From Zetaproteobacteria bacterium (lineage in GTDB: Bacteria; Pseudomonadota; Zetaproteobacteria; Mariprofundales; Mariprofundaceae): a stretch of DNA of 21,161 nucleotides. The position numbers and the translations under genes were made by a program. Below the pieces are notes generated by a model, which worked only from the letters and a program-made list of their open reading frames with translations, was not told where the DNA came from and ran no database searches. This document shows positions 6,041 through 12,723 of the stretch, piece after piece. Position 1 is the first letter of the stretch. Every line of letters starts with the position of its first letter. The stretch spans positions 1 through 21,161 of the forward strand of contig JAJRTX010000087.1 of NCBI GenBank assembly GCA_021545665.1, given 5' to 3'.

Positions 6041-6074
6041 TTTATTTCCATATTGGGATGAAAGCAGTGCCTCC

Positions 6075-6099
6075 CAGCAAAAGAGGACGCCTTCCTTTT
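6075..6099. repeat. 25-bp palindromic element, copy 2 (next to NERD-C)
   Basis: Starts CAGCAAAAG and ends CCTTTT, and matches 22 of 25 bases of 1020-1044. Both copies lie just past the point where a NERD 5' piece stops. The stem here is less perfect than in copy 1. Confidence 0.7.
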
Positions 6100-6107
6100 G
6101 CGGCTGG

Positions 6108-6311
6108 CACCAACTTCGATCTGAACGGTGACATAATTGATCGGGTGGTAATCGTTTTTATTCAGAAATAACCGGACCACCATATTGACCATCACTTCAC
6201 CGATGAAGCCTTTAAACCATGTGAATTTGAAAAGAGCCCCGGCGATAAGCAGTGGCAACAAGCACCAGCAGGGGAAAACAGTTGAGAAACCAGTCCGCTG
6301 AAATAAATCAT
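6108..6311 (-). pseudogene. NERD-C: 5' piece of NERD gene
   Basis: From ATG at 6311 the reading MIYFSGLVSQLFS aligns with the NERD-B start. After a one-base shift the other frame continues with LLPLLIAGALFK, WFKGFIGEVMVNM, RLFLNKNDYH and VTVQIEVG. Homology ends there, at the same place where NERD-A ends, and the palindrome at 6075-6099 follows. Unlike NERD-A, no corresponding 3' piece is seen; TA3 follows instead. Frameshifted and truncated, so non-functional. Confidence 0.85.
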
Positions 6312-6364
6312 ACAGGAGCGTTGTTTGTTTCACATTAACTCAATGCCCCGAAACAGAAATCATC

Positions 6365-6373
6365 TGCTATAAT
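6365..6373 (+). promoter_or_regulatory. Extended -10 promoter element
   Basis: TGCTATAAT is a consensus extended -10 box, 41 bp upstream of the ATG at 6414. No convincing -35 is seen, which extended -10 promoters can lack. Confidence 0.5.
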
Positions 6374-6413
6374 TACTGTGTTATGGAAAAACAAATCACG
6401 ATCAACGGAGTAG

Positions 6414-6599
6414 ATGGCTGACATGGATGCCAGATCACCATGGGAACATATCGGCGGCGCCTTGCTACTGGCCGCACTGATCTTCTGTTTTTATGCCGCG
6501 TGGGCACTCGTTGCCTTGACTGCTGGTGTGGGCTCTATTTGTATCTGGCTAGGAGCCTGTCGGACTTTGGGGCGTTGTAACGAGCAGGTGGGGAGGTGA
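6414..6599 (+). CDS. Small membrane protein with MITE-encoded C-terminus
   Basis: 61 aa, of which residues 14-48 are almost entirely hydrophobic (GGALLLAALIFCFYAAWALV, then ALTAGVGSICIW), enough for one or two membrane passes. No family is recognised. The left end of a MITE-like inverted repeat begins at 6549, exactly at codon 46. The last 16 residues and the stop codon therefore come from the element. CTGG occurs on both sides of the element (6545-6548 and 6719-6722). Removing the element and one CTGG rejoins codon 45 to CGC at 6723 and gives a 59-aa protein ending at TAA 6765-6767. The current form is thus a disrupted version of a slightly different small membrane protein. An extended -10 element lies upstream. 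Confidence 0.55.
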   Translation: MADMDARSPWEHIGGALLLAALIFCFYAAWALVALTAGVGSICIWLGACRTLGRCNEQVGR

Positions 6600-6717
6600 G
6601 TCAAAAACAGCATGATTTTGAGGCGCATAGCGGTAGCTATGTAACGATAAATCAGGCTATTTTGGGCCGCCATCCCTGCCGCGCAGTAGATTTTCCATAA
6701 GTCCGACAGACTCCTAG
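6549..6717. mobile_element. MITE-like palindromic element, 169 bp
   Basis: The 19-bp ends CTAGGAGCCTGTCGGACTT (6549-6567) and AAGTCCGACAGACTCCTAG (6699-6717) are inverted repeats with one mismatch. The interior is itself a long imperfect palindrome centred on CATAGC-GGTA-GCTATG (6626-6641), flanked by AAAACAGC and GGCTATTTT arms. There is no room for a transposase. It looks like a non-autonomous element; similar sequences seem widespread in proteobacteria, but I recall this rather than having checked it. It has invaded the 3' end of the gene at 6414. Confidence 0.75.
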
Positions 6718-6843
6718 GCTGGCGCAATTTTCAAAAGAAACAAACAGGGCATCACCAGGAAGATTAATTCCGGGGCAAGTACCAATTTTACTGTTTGTAT
6801 CTTGTAGAACAGCTATAGTCGTAATTGCTACAGGAGATGTTCG

Positions 6844-7035
6844 ATGAAGAATCTGTATATATTACTCTGCCTTATCGCGGTAATCGGGTTATCCGGCTGT
6901 ATTGCCCTGACAACGGGAGGCCATCATCCCCGGAGTCATACCATGACAACACCGCCCGGACACGGATCGCCATCCCATGCGCTTGCAGAACTTCGGGGGC
7001 AACTCTTGTTAGACATCCCTCAATCGCCTGTCTGA
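6844..7035 (+). CDS. Small lipoprotein (63 aa)
   Basis: The N-terminus MKNLYILLCLIAVIGLSGC is a textbook lipoprotein signal with lipobox LSGC (Cys19). The mature part is about 45 residues, rich in His, Pro and Thr at first (TTGGHHPRSHTMTTPPGHGS), ending ELRGQLLLDIPQSPV. AGGAG lies 8 nt upstream of the ATG. No family recognised. It may be anchored in the outer membrane, since Ile rather than Asp follows the Cys. A second small lipoprotein follows 119 bp downstream on the same strand. Confidence 0.7.
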   Translation: MKNLYILLCLIAVIGLSGCIALTTGGHHPRSHTMTTPPGHGSPSHALAELRGQLLLDIPQSPV

Positions 7036-7154
7036 CCAGACACAGACTTTTGTGCTGGTTATATTGGCATACTGTTTATTAAGAGGATCATTTGAAAAAC
7101 TCGTGGGCGGCGAGTAACTGCCCCTCTCCAGCCCATTTCCGAACGGATGTGATT

Positions 7155-7289
7155 ATGAGACTGATTCTGATGGCGCTACTGATTTCTTTCGTGAGCTGCT
7201 CTGTTCATGTCCGGCCACTGCCGGGTGTTAGCGTTCATATCCCGATTCCGGCTCCCCGTCATACTGACAAGAATCAAGACCATGATTAA
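7155..7289 (+). CDS. Very small lipoprotein (44 aa)
   Basis: From the ATG at 7155 the protein begins MRLILMALLISFVSC, a short lipoprotein signal with lipobox FVSC (Cys15). The mature part of 30 residues is V/P-rich (VRPLPGVSVHIPIPAP) and ends in a charged tail (RHTDKNQDHD). The frame is open to 7092, but those extra 21 codons would put a non-signal sequence in front of the lipobox, so 7155 is preferred. The ribosome binding site is weak. No family recognised. Confidence 0.55.
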   Translation: MRLILMALLISFVSCSVHVRPLPGVSVHIPIPAPRHTDKNQDHD

Positions 7290-7354
7290 GGAAGCACTGA
7301 TCAGTTCATGACTCACTGCCTTACATCTGATTAGCAGATTCCGGCTTATAATGA

Positions 7355-7445
7355 TATCGACATTATTATCGACACTATATAGCTATATAAATTATTATAT
7401 CTTTTATTTTACTTAATATATACCCTCTATTAGTATCGACATTAT
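7355..7445 (+). promoter_or_regulatory. Three 12-bp repeats in front of the Fic gene
   Basis: TATCGACATTAT occurs at 7355-7366 and 7434-7445, and TATCGACACTAT at 7367-7378. The first two are in perfect tandem. The third overlaps the ATG at 7444. A 14-bp palindrome TATATAGCTATATA (7376-7389) and very AT-rich DNA lie between. The arrangement suggests an autoregulatory operator. The Fic protein's own C-terminal winged helix is a candidate ligand (inference). Confidence 0.75.
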
Positions 7446-8589
7446 GAAGCTCTCTGAAATGGAACCCATGATGCCTGAAGACTGTCGAGAACTGTCCGAC
7501 AAGGCCGTTGATCTGATTGCAAAGTCAAACACCCTTGCTGGCATGCTGAATGCCGATGTAAAACTTGCCGTAGCTGATCTGGTCTGCTCTATGGACTGTT
7601 ATTATGGCAGTGTAATCGATGGCATTGACATACAGGCAATTGATATTGAAAGAGTATTGCATGCAGATTTCGACAGCTCGGAGGAAAAACGGAATATTCA
7701 GAAAGAAATTATGGCCCGCATTGAGGTTCAGGCCTTGATAGACAATGATGAAGCACCATATAATGCTTTTTCCAAAGCGTTTTCCTTGTGGATACATAAG
7801 GCGTTTTATCAACGCCTGCCAGAAAGCATGTTGTGTACTGACAATCTAAATAAAATAATTCCGGGCAGCACTCGTAAAACTTCTATTCAGCACGGCACAC
7901 ATATGATTCCGGAACATGAAGCGGTTGACGCCCTTCTTACTCATTTTGAACAGGTATATGATCCACTTTTGCATTCAAGAGTTCGACAAGTCATAGCTGT
8001 TGCGGCTGCACATCACAGGTTTATCTGGATACATCCATTTAGCGACAGGAACGAATTCCTGACCCGGCTGATGTCCCATGCCTGTTTTAAACAGCTGGGC
8101 ATAGATAGCAGCCTTTGGTTGCTATCACGGGGACTGGCAAAGAAATCTGCTGATTATAAATGGCTATTGAAGGCGGCAGACAAACCCCACTACAAGGCAC
8201 TTCATGGCTGTTATACCTTGTCACAGAGATCGCTTGGCAGATTCTGTAATTTTTTTCTGGATGCCTGTATCGATCAAGTGGATTGCATGCTTGAAACCTT
8301 ACAGCCAAAGGACTTGCAGTTACGCGTCAGTCGTTATTGCACTCATGAAACGGATGCTAAAAGGCTATTACCCGGTTCATGGAATCTGCTGCGTGAAATA
8401 TTGCTCTCCGGTGAATTTCAACGGGGGAAAGCGGCAGAACTGACTGGCAAGGGCTCGGTTCAGGCCAGAAAAGTGCTGGCCAGACTCATTGAAAAGGGAT
8501 TGCTTGTTTCGGATACCCCCAAATCGGCTGTCCGGCTTGCCATACCCTTGTCTATCCTTGATCAGTGGATGCCCGCTTTATATATGTAA
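7444..8589 (+). CDS. Fic/DOC-family protein with degenerate Fic motif and C-terminal winged helix
   Basis: 381 aa with the layout of Fic-family proteins that end in a winged helix. Residues about 40-100 carry the N-terminal region of the family (YYGSVIDG, then AIDIERVLHADF). The Fic core is around 105-235 (SRVRQVIAVAAAHHRFIWIHPF). Residues about 310-370 form a winged helix ending LLVSDTPKSAVRLAIPL. The canonical motif HPFxDGNGRxxR reads HPFSDRNEFLTR here (197-208): His and the final Arg are kept, but G, G and R of GNGR are changed. The inhibitory S/TxxxEG motif also reads GSVIDG (55-60). AMPylation activity is therefore doubtful. There is no clear ribosome binding site; a 12-bp repeat overlaps the start. 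Confidence 0.85.
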   Translation: MKLSEMEPMMPEDCRELSDKAVDLIAKSNTLAGMLNADVKLAVADLVCSMDCYYGSVIDGIDIQAIDIERVLHADFDSSEEKRNIQKEIMARIEVQALIDNDEAPYNAFSKAFSLWIHKAFYQRLPESMLCTDNLNKIIPGSTRKTSIQHGTHMIPEHEAVDALLTHFEQVYDPLLHSRVRQVIAVAAAHHRFIWIHPFSDRNEFLTRLMSHACFKQLGIDSSLWLLSRGLAKKSADYKWLLKAADKPHYKALHGCYTLSQRSLGRFCNFFLDACIDQVDCMLETLQPKDLQLRVSRYCTHETDAKRLLPGSWNLLREILLSGEFQRGKAAELTGKGSVQARKVLARLIEKGLLVSDTPKSAVRLAIPLSILDQWMPALYM

Positions 8590-8754
8590 AATCCGACAAC
8601 CTTTGCTACGAAATTCACAGAAAAAACTTCTATGATGTATTTTTTGAGAAAACTCAACATGCTTGCTGTAAATATTATGGTATCAGTTCCATAGGTCACC
8701 ACAAAAGAGTGATTAACAATTACAAGCGTGTTGTCAGCCTCATGTTAATGCCGC

Positions 8755-9459
8755 CTACTTATGATCAGATGAACCTTTTATGTCGGTGAGCATCGGAGAC
8801 TGAATCTGCTGCGCTCCCGCCAAAGGATCAGGAGGCGGAGATGGCGGCTCATTCCTGCCTCTGAAAAAGTTACGTATTTTTCGAAAAACAGCCCTGATGC
8901 CACGCCACAGTCTTGGTAGCAACCAGATCATCAACAAAACAAACAGAATCAGAAGAATAATGAATAGCACCGGATGATTCAGAGCTGTCCACAAACCGGC
9001 CACCACGGCCACATCTTCCAGAATGGAAGCAGTCCAGTTGCTGAACGGTTCGGGAGAAGTATTGATCAGAGCCCGTGATCCGGCCTTGGTCACATGGGTT
9101 GCTGCGGCCAGTCCACCGCCCAGTATGCCAGCGGCCAGACCTACTGCTGGTTCCATTTCAGCTACCGCCCCCATAGCCAGCATGGCACCAGCCGGGATAC
9201 GGACAAAGGTATGCATAAGATCCCAGCTTGAATCAATACCGGGAATTTTATCAGCAAAGAATTCAACGCAGTACATCACACCGGCAGCGATAAGTACCAC
9301 AGGGTCGCTAAGAACTTCCAAGCCGGGGGGCAGATCAATACTACCCGTTGATCCCATAAAACCAAGCATGAAAATCGCAGCATACAGGTTGATGCCACTG
9401 GCCCAGGCTGCACCCATGGTCAGGGCAATGATTGATGCAATCTGATCAAACTGTTCCAT
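8755..9459 (-). CDS. DUF4126 family membrane protein
   Basis: 234 aa. The N-terminal 175 residues are a multi-pass membrane region with DUF4126 features: MGAAWASGINLYAAIFMLGF, LPPGLEVLSDP, VEFFADKIPGIDSSWDLMHT, and GGGLAAATHVTKAGSRALIN. A further membrane segment (about 165-185) precedes a basic stretch (RKIRNFFRGR) and a proline-rich cytoplasmic tail. AGGAG upstream of ATG 9459 supports the start. The function of the family is unknown. It lies downstream of gpmI on the same strand, separated by 114 bp. Confidence 0.88.
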   Translation of the reverse strand: MEQFDQIASIIALTMGAAWASGINLYAAIFMLGFMGSTGSIDLPPGLEVLSDPVVLIAAGVMYCVEFFADKIPGIDSSWDLMHTFVRIPAGAMLAMGAVAEMEPAVGLAAGILGGGLAAATHVTKAGSRALINTSPEPFSNWTASILEDVAVVAGLWTALNHPVLFIILLILFVLLMIWLLPRLWRGIRAVFRKIRNFFRGRNEPPSPPPDPLAGAQQIQSPMLTDIKGSSDHK

Positions 9460-9573
9460 GAATCACTCCTGTTTAAGGGAACCAACAGAGCTATATTCTC
9501 CGCAAACAGACAAAACTGCAACTGTTATTTGTTCGTAGTCAGGGCAAAGTTTCCCCTGCCATTCCATCCGGCC

Positions 9574-11217
9574 TCAATTCGCTTCGATAAGAGAAGGATT
9601 CATGTCTTCAGGGACACTTTCTCCCATCATTTCAAACAATGTGGCAGCAAGATGTGACAGGCCGGGAGTTATTTGTACATCATCCGTATCTGTGGCCTGA
9701 CGCAATCGATAAGAGCCATCGAAGGCCGGATCAAATAAAATACAGGGAACGGGATTAATCGAATGCCTGGTTGAAGGTTCAAGCTTGCCATCTCCCGCCA
9801 TAACTTTCATCTCTTCAGCATTGCCGTGATCAGCCGTGATCAGGGCACAACCGCCTGCTTTCCCAAGCGCCTCTACAATCTGTCCCACTGCCGCATCTAC
9901 TGCCTCAACAGCAGTGATTGCCGACCTCATTTCTCCACAGTGACCAACCATATCGGCATTGGCAAGATTGATCAGTCCAAAGCCATATTGGCCTGATTCA
10001 ATCAGCTTCACGGCTGTAGCTGCAATATCCGGGGCTTTCATCTGCGGCGCATCGGAGAATGAGATCCCCCTGTCGGATGGAATCAGAATATAATCTTCGA
10101 TGGCGGCATCCAGTGGCTGGCGATAACCACCATTGAAAAAGAAGGTTACATGAGCATATTTTTGCGTTTCAGTCAGGCGAAATTGTTTAATCCCCAGCTT
10201 CACAAGGCGTTTGCCAAACGGGTTCTCCACCCGTGTTGGCCCCATGATTTGCAGCGCCGGCAGATTGCGGTCTTCATCATAGACCATCATACCTGCATAG
10301 GTAATGCTCGGGCGCTTACCTCGATCAAAGCCATCAAAATCATCAACCTGAAAGGCTTCGGTGATTTCGATGGCGCGATCTCCCCGGAAATTGACCATGA
10401 CCACCGCATCACCATCAACAACCAAACCAACTGGCCGATCTTTATTATCGACAATAACAAAACCGGGCATGTCCTGATCAACCAGCCCAACCCGCGCTGT
10501 ACGGAAGAAATCAATTGCCGCAAGCATGGATGGAAACCGCTGTTCACCTTTGCCATGCACCATCAAATTCCAGCCTTCAGCCACTTTAGACCACTGTTGA
10601 TCACGATCCATAATAATCTGTTCGCGACCACCACCTGAGGCAAAGCAGTAATCAAAACCGGTATGAGAATTGATATAGCTGAAAGCCTCTTCCAGTTCGC
10701 AGACATATTTTTGCGCTGTTTGAATGCCAACATCGCGTCCATCCAGTAATGCATGCACACGTAAACGTCTGACACCCTGTTCAAAAGCATAATTGATCAA
10801 GGCCTTGAAATGAGACAAATGCGAATGGATGTTCCCATCGGAGAGCAAGCCAAGCAGATGCAGGGTATTATCTGTATCCCCCACTTTCATTACCTGCTGA
10901 ATAGCTTCAGACTGAAAGAAAGAATCATCGTGAATGGCATGGTTAATACGCGTCGACCCTTGCTCCAGAATACAACCGGCTCCCATGGTCAGATGCCCGA
11001 CCTCCGATCCACCCATATCCTTGCCCGACGGCAGACCGACATAAGGGCCATGTGTAAGCAAATGAGTATGTGCATATTCTTTCCACAAATGATCAAATAC
11101 CGGTGTATTTGCCCGAGACACAGCATCCTCGGGGCCGCCTGAACCCATGCCCCAGCCATCCATCACGATTAGCAAGACAGGCCGTTTGATAGCTGGGCTA
11201 AAGTATGGTTGTGCCAT
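9574..11217 (-). CDS. gpmI: 2,3-bisphosphoglycerate-independent phosphoglycerate mutase
   Basis: 547 aa. It interconverts 3- and 2-phosphoglycerate in glycolysis through a phosphoserine intermediate, with two Mn ions. The first metal ligand is in VMDGWG (Asp20). The phosphorylated Ser is Ser71 in GGSEVGH, where most family members have GNSEVGH. Other family blocks are LLDGRDV, VMVNFRGDRA, NLANADMVGHCG and ITADHGNAEEM. The protein is longer than the usual 510-515 aa. Its ATG overlaps the yajR stop as TAATG, so it is translationally coupled to the transporter gene upstream. Confidence 0.97.
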   Translation of the reverse strand: MAQPYFSPAIKRPVLLIVMDGWGMGSGGPEDAVSRANTPVFDHLWKEYAHTHLLTHGPYVGLPSGKDMGGSEVGHLTMGAGCILEQGSTRINHAIHDDSFFQSEAIQQVMKVGDTDNTLHLLGLLSDGNIHSHLSHFKALINYAFEQGVRRLRVHALLDGRDVGIQTAQKYVCELEEAFSYINSHTGFDYCFASGGGREQIIMDRDQQWSKVAEGWNLMVHGKGEQRFPSMLAAIDFFRTARVGLVDQDMPGFVIVDNKDRPVGLVVDGDAVVMVNFRGDRAIEITEAFQVDDFDGFDRGKRPSITYAGMMVYDEDRNLPALQIMGPTRVENPFGKRLVKLGIKQFRLTETQKYAHVTFFFNGGYRQPLDAAIEDYILIPSDRGISFSDAPQMKAPDIAATAVKLIESGQYGFGLINLANADMVGHCGEMRSAITAVEAVDAAVGQIVEALGKAGGCALITADHGNAEEMKVMAGDGKLEPSTRHSINPVPCILFDPAFDGSYRLRQATDTDDVQITPGLSHLAATLFEMMGESVPEDMNPSLIEAN

Positions 11218-12572
11218 TATGCTTTAACCACTTTCAATAATGCATCAAGTGCATCCGGATCATATACTTTTTTATCAACCCTCAGAAATGCGGTGTTCTC
11301 TTCCGGTACTACTCTGGCCTCAAAAACACCTGCCAATGCCAAAATTTCTATTTCCAGCTCTTCAGCATTCACATCAGAATCAACATGCGCCATGATAGCC
11401 GAGCGCATCACAGGCATTTGCATGCCAAATGCAATGAGCAGCCACAACAAAGCAAGCAGGGAACAGCCCAGAAAGACCCCCTGTACATCAAACAGACCAT
11501 AACACCATCCGCCAGCCGTTCCGCCAACAAATGCGCCAAAAAACTGTGATGTGGAATAGACGCCCATAGCTGTCCCCTTGGCATCAATGGGAGCCATGCG
11601 TGAAATCAGGGAGGGCAGTGTCGCCTCCAACACGTTGTAAGCTATAAAAAAGAGCAACAAGCCTGCCACAACACTGACTATAGAATCATGCCATATTGCC
11701 AATAATATGCAGGCCACAGTGATCAGGCTGATACAAATAAGGAACACCTGTTTCATCTTCTCCTTCTTTTCAGCCACAATAATTAAAGGAATCATAAACA
11801 CCACAGCCACCAGCAATACCGGCAAATAAACCCATGGGTGTTGCATCGCTGGAAAATCAAGGTGATCACGGAGAACAAAGGGCAGTCCGATAAACATTGC
11901 TGTCATGATAGCATGTAGCAGCATAATGCCGGCATCCAGACGCAGCAGTTGTACATTCCCCAAAATACGGCCAAATTCACCCGGCAACGTCTCAACATCA
12001 CGATGCTGACTCAAATGAGCAGGATCAGGAACAAACAGATAAAGCACCGCAATACCAAGCAACGCCAGTAATGCAGTGAGCCAGAAAATACCATCCACAC
12101 CGATCCAGACACCAAGCAACGGCCCGGCCATCAGAGCTACTGTAAATGATGCACCAATGGTCATGCCGACAATCGCCATAGCTTTGGTACGCACTTCTTC
12201 ACGGGTAAGATCCGCCAGAAGAGCCATCATGGCAGCAGCAATTGCCCCGGCACCCTGCAATGTTCTTCCAAGAATCACTCCCCAAATTGAATCAGCCATC
12301 GCTGCAACCACACTGCCACACGCAAAAATCAACAGCCCGGCAGTGATGACCGGTTTACGTCCTATGCAATCAGAAAGCCATCCAAACGGAATTTGCAGCA
12401 TGGCCATGGTAAATCCATAGGCACCCAGAGCCAGTCCGATTAATGTCGGTGTCACGCCCTCCAAACCTTCTGCATATAACGCAAAGACAGGCAAAATGAG
12501 AAACAGCCCCAACATGCGCAAGCCATAAATGCCAGCCAGGGAAAATACACTATTTCGTTCTATCACATTCAT
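11217..12572 (-). CDS. yajR: YajR-type MFS transporter with C-terminal YAM domain
   Basis: 451 aa from the ATG at 12572; the frame is open to a GTG at 12611, but MNVIERNSVFSLAGIYGLRM matches the family start. Twelve membrane segments of the major facilitator superfamily are visible. Motif A is GWLSDCIGRKPV, and GRTLQGAGAIAAAMMALLAD and KGTAMGVYSTSQF closely resemble E. coli YajR. The last 65 residues (from about VDSDVNAEELEIEI) form the ferredoxin-like YAM domain typical of YajR. The substrate is not known; a drug/H+ antiport role is assumed for the family. It is followed without a gap by gpmI and diverges from the antiporter gene. Confidence 0.92.
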   Translation of the reverse strand: MNVIERNSVFSLAGIYGLRMLGLFLILPVFALYAEGLEGVTPTLIGLALGAYGFTMAMLQIPFGWLSDCIGRKPVITAGLLIFACGSVVAAMADSIWGVILGRTLQGAGAIAAAMMALLADLTREEVRTKAMAIVGMTIGASFTVALMAGPLLGVWIGVDGIFWLTALLALLGIAVLYLFVPDPAHLSQHRDVETLPGEFGRILGNVQLLRLDAGIMLLHAIMTAMFIGLPFVLRDHLDFPAMQHPWVYLPVLLVAVVFMIPLIIVAEKKEKMKQVFLICISLITVACILLAIWHDSIVSVVAGLLLFFIAYNVLEATLPSLISRMAPIDAKGTAMGVYSTSQFFGAFVGGTAGGWCYGLFDVQGVFLGCSLLALLWLLIAFGMQMPVMRSAIMAHVDSDVNAEELEIEILALAGVFEARVVPEENTAFLRVDKKVYDPDALDALLKVVKA

Positions 12573-12723
12573 CTTACGGTCAATTCCTCCATGTTTTTTT
12601 GCAAACGGCACGGCATGATAGCACCGGGAATGCCATCAGGCATGCTTCATCATCAGAAATGATCCGGACAGGGATAGACGAAACAGCTTGCCGTGATTTG
12701 CACATGGCGTCAGCTTCACTTCG

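Noticed and set aside
382..6311. Integron cassette array with attC sites
   Set aside because: Same-strand TA modules suggest it, but I found no RYYYAAC/GTTRRRY pairs with the expected spacing between the modules, and no integrase in the window.
9540..9559. Terminator between gpmI and the DUF4126 gene
   Set aside because: CAGGG and CCCTG can pair, but the stem is interrupted and there is no T-tract.
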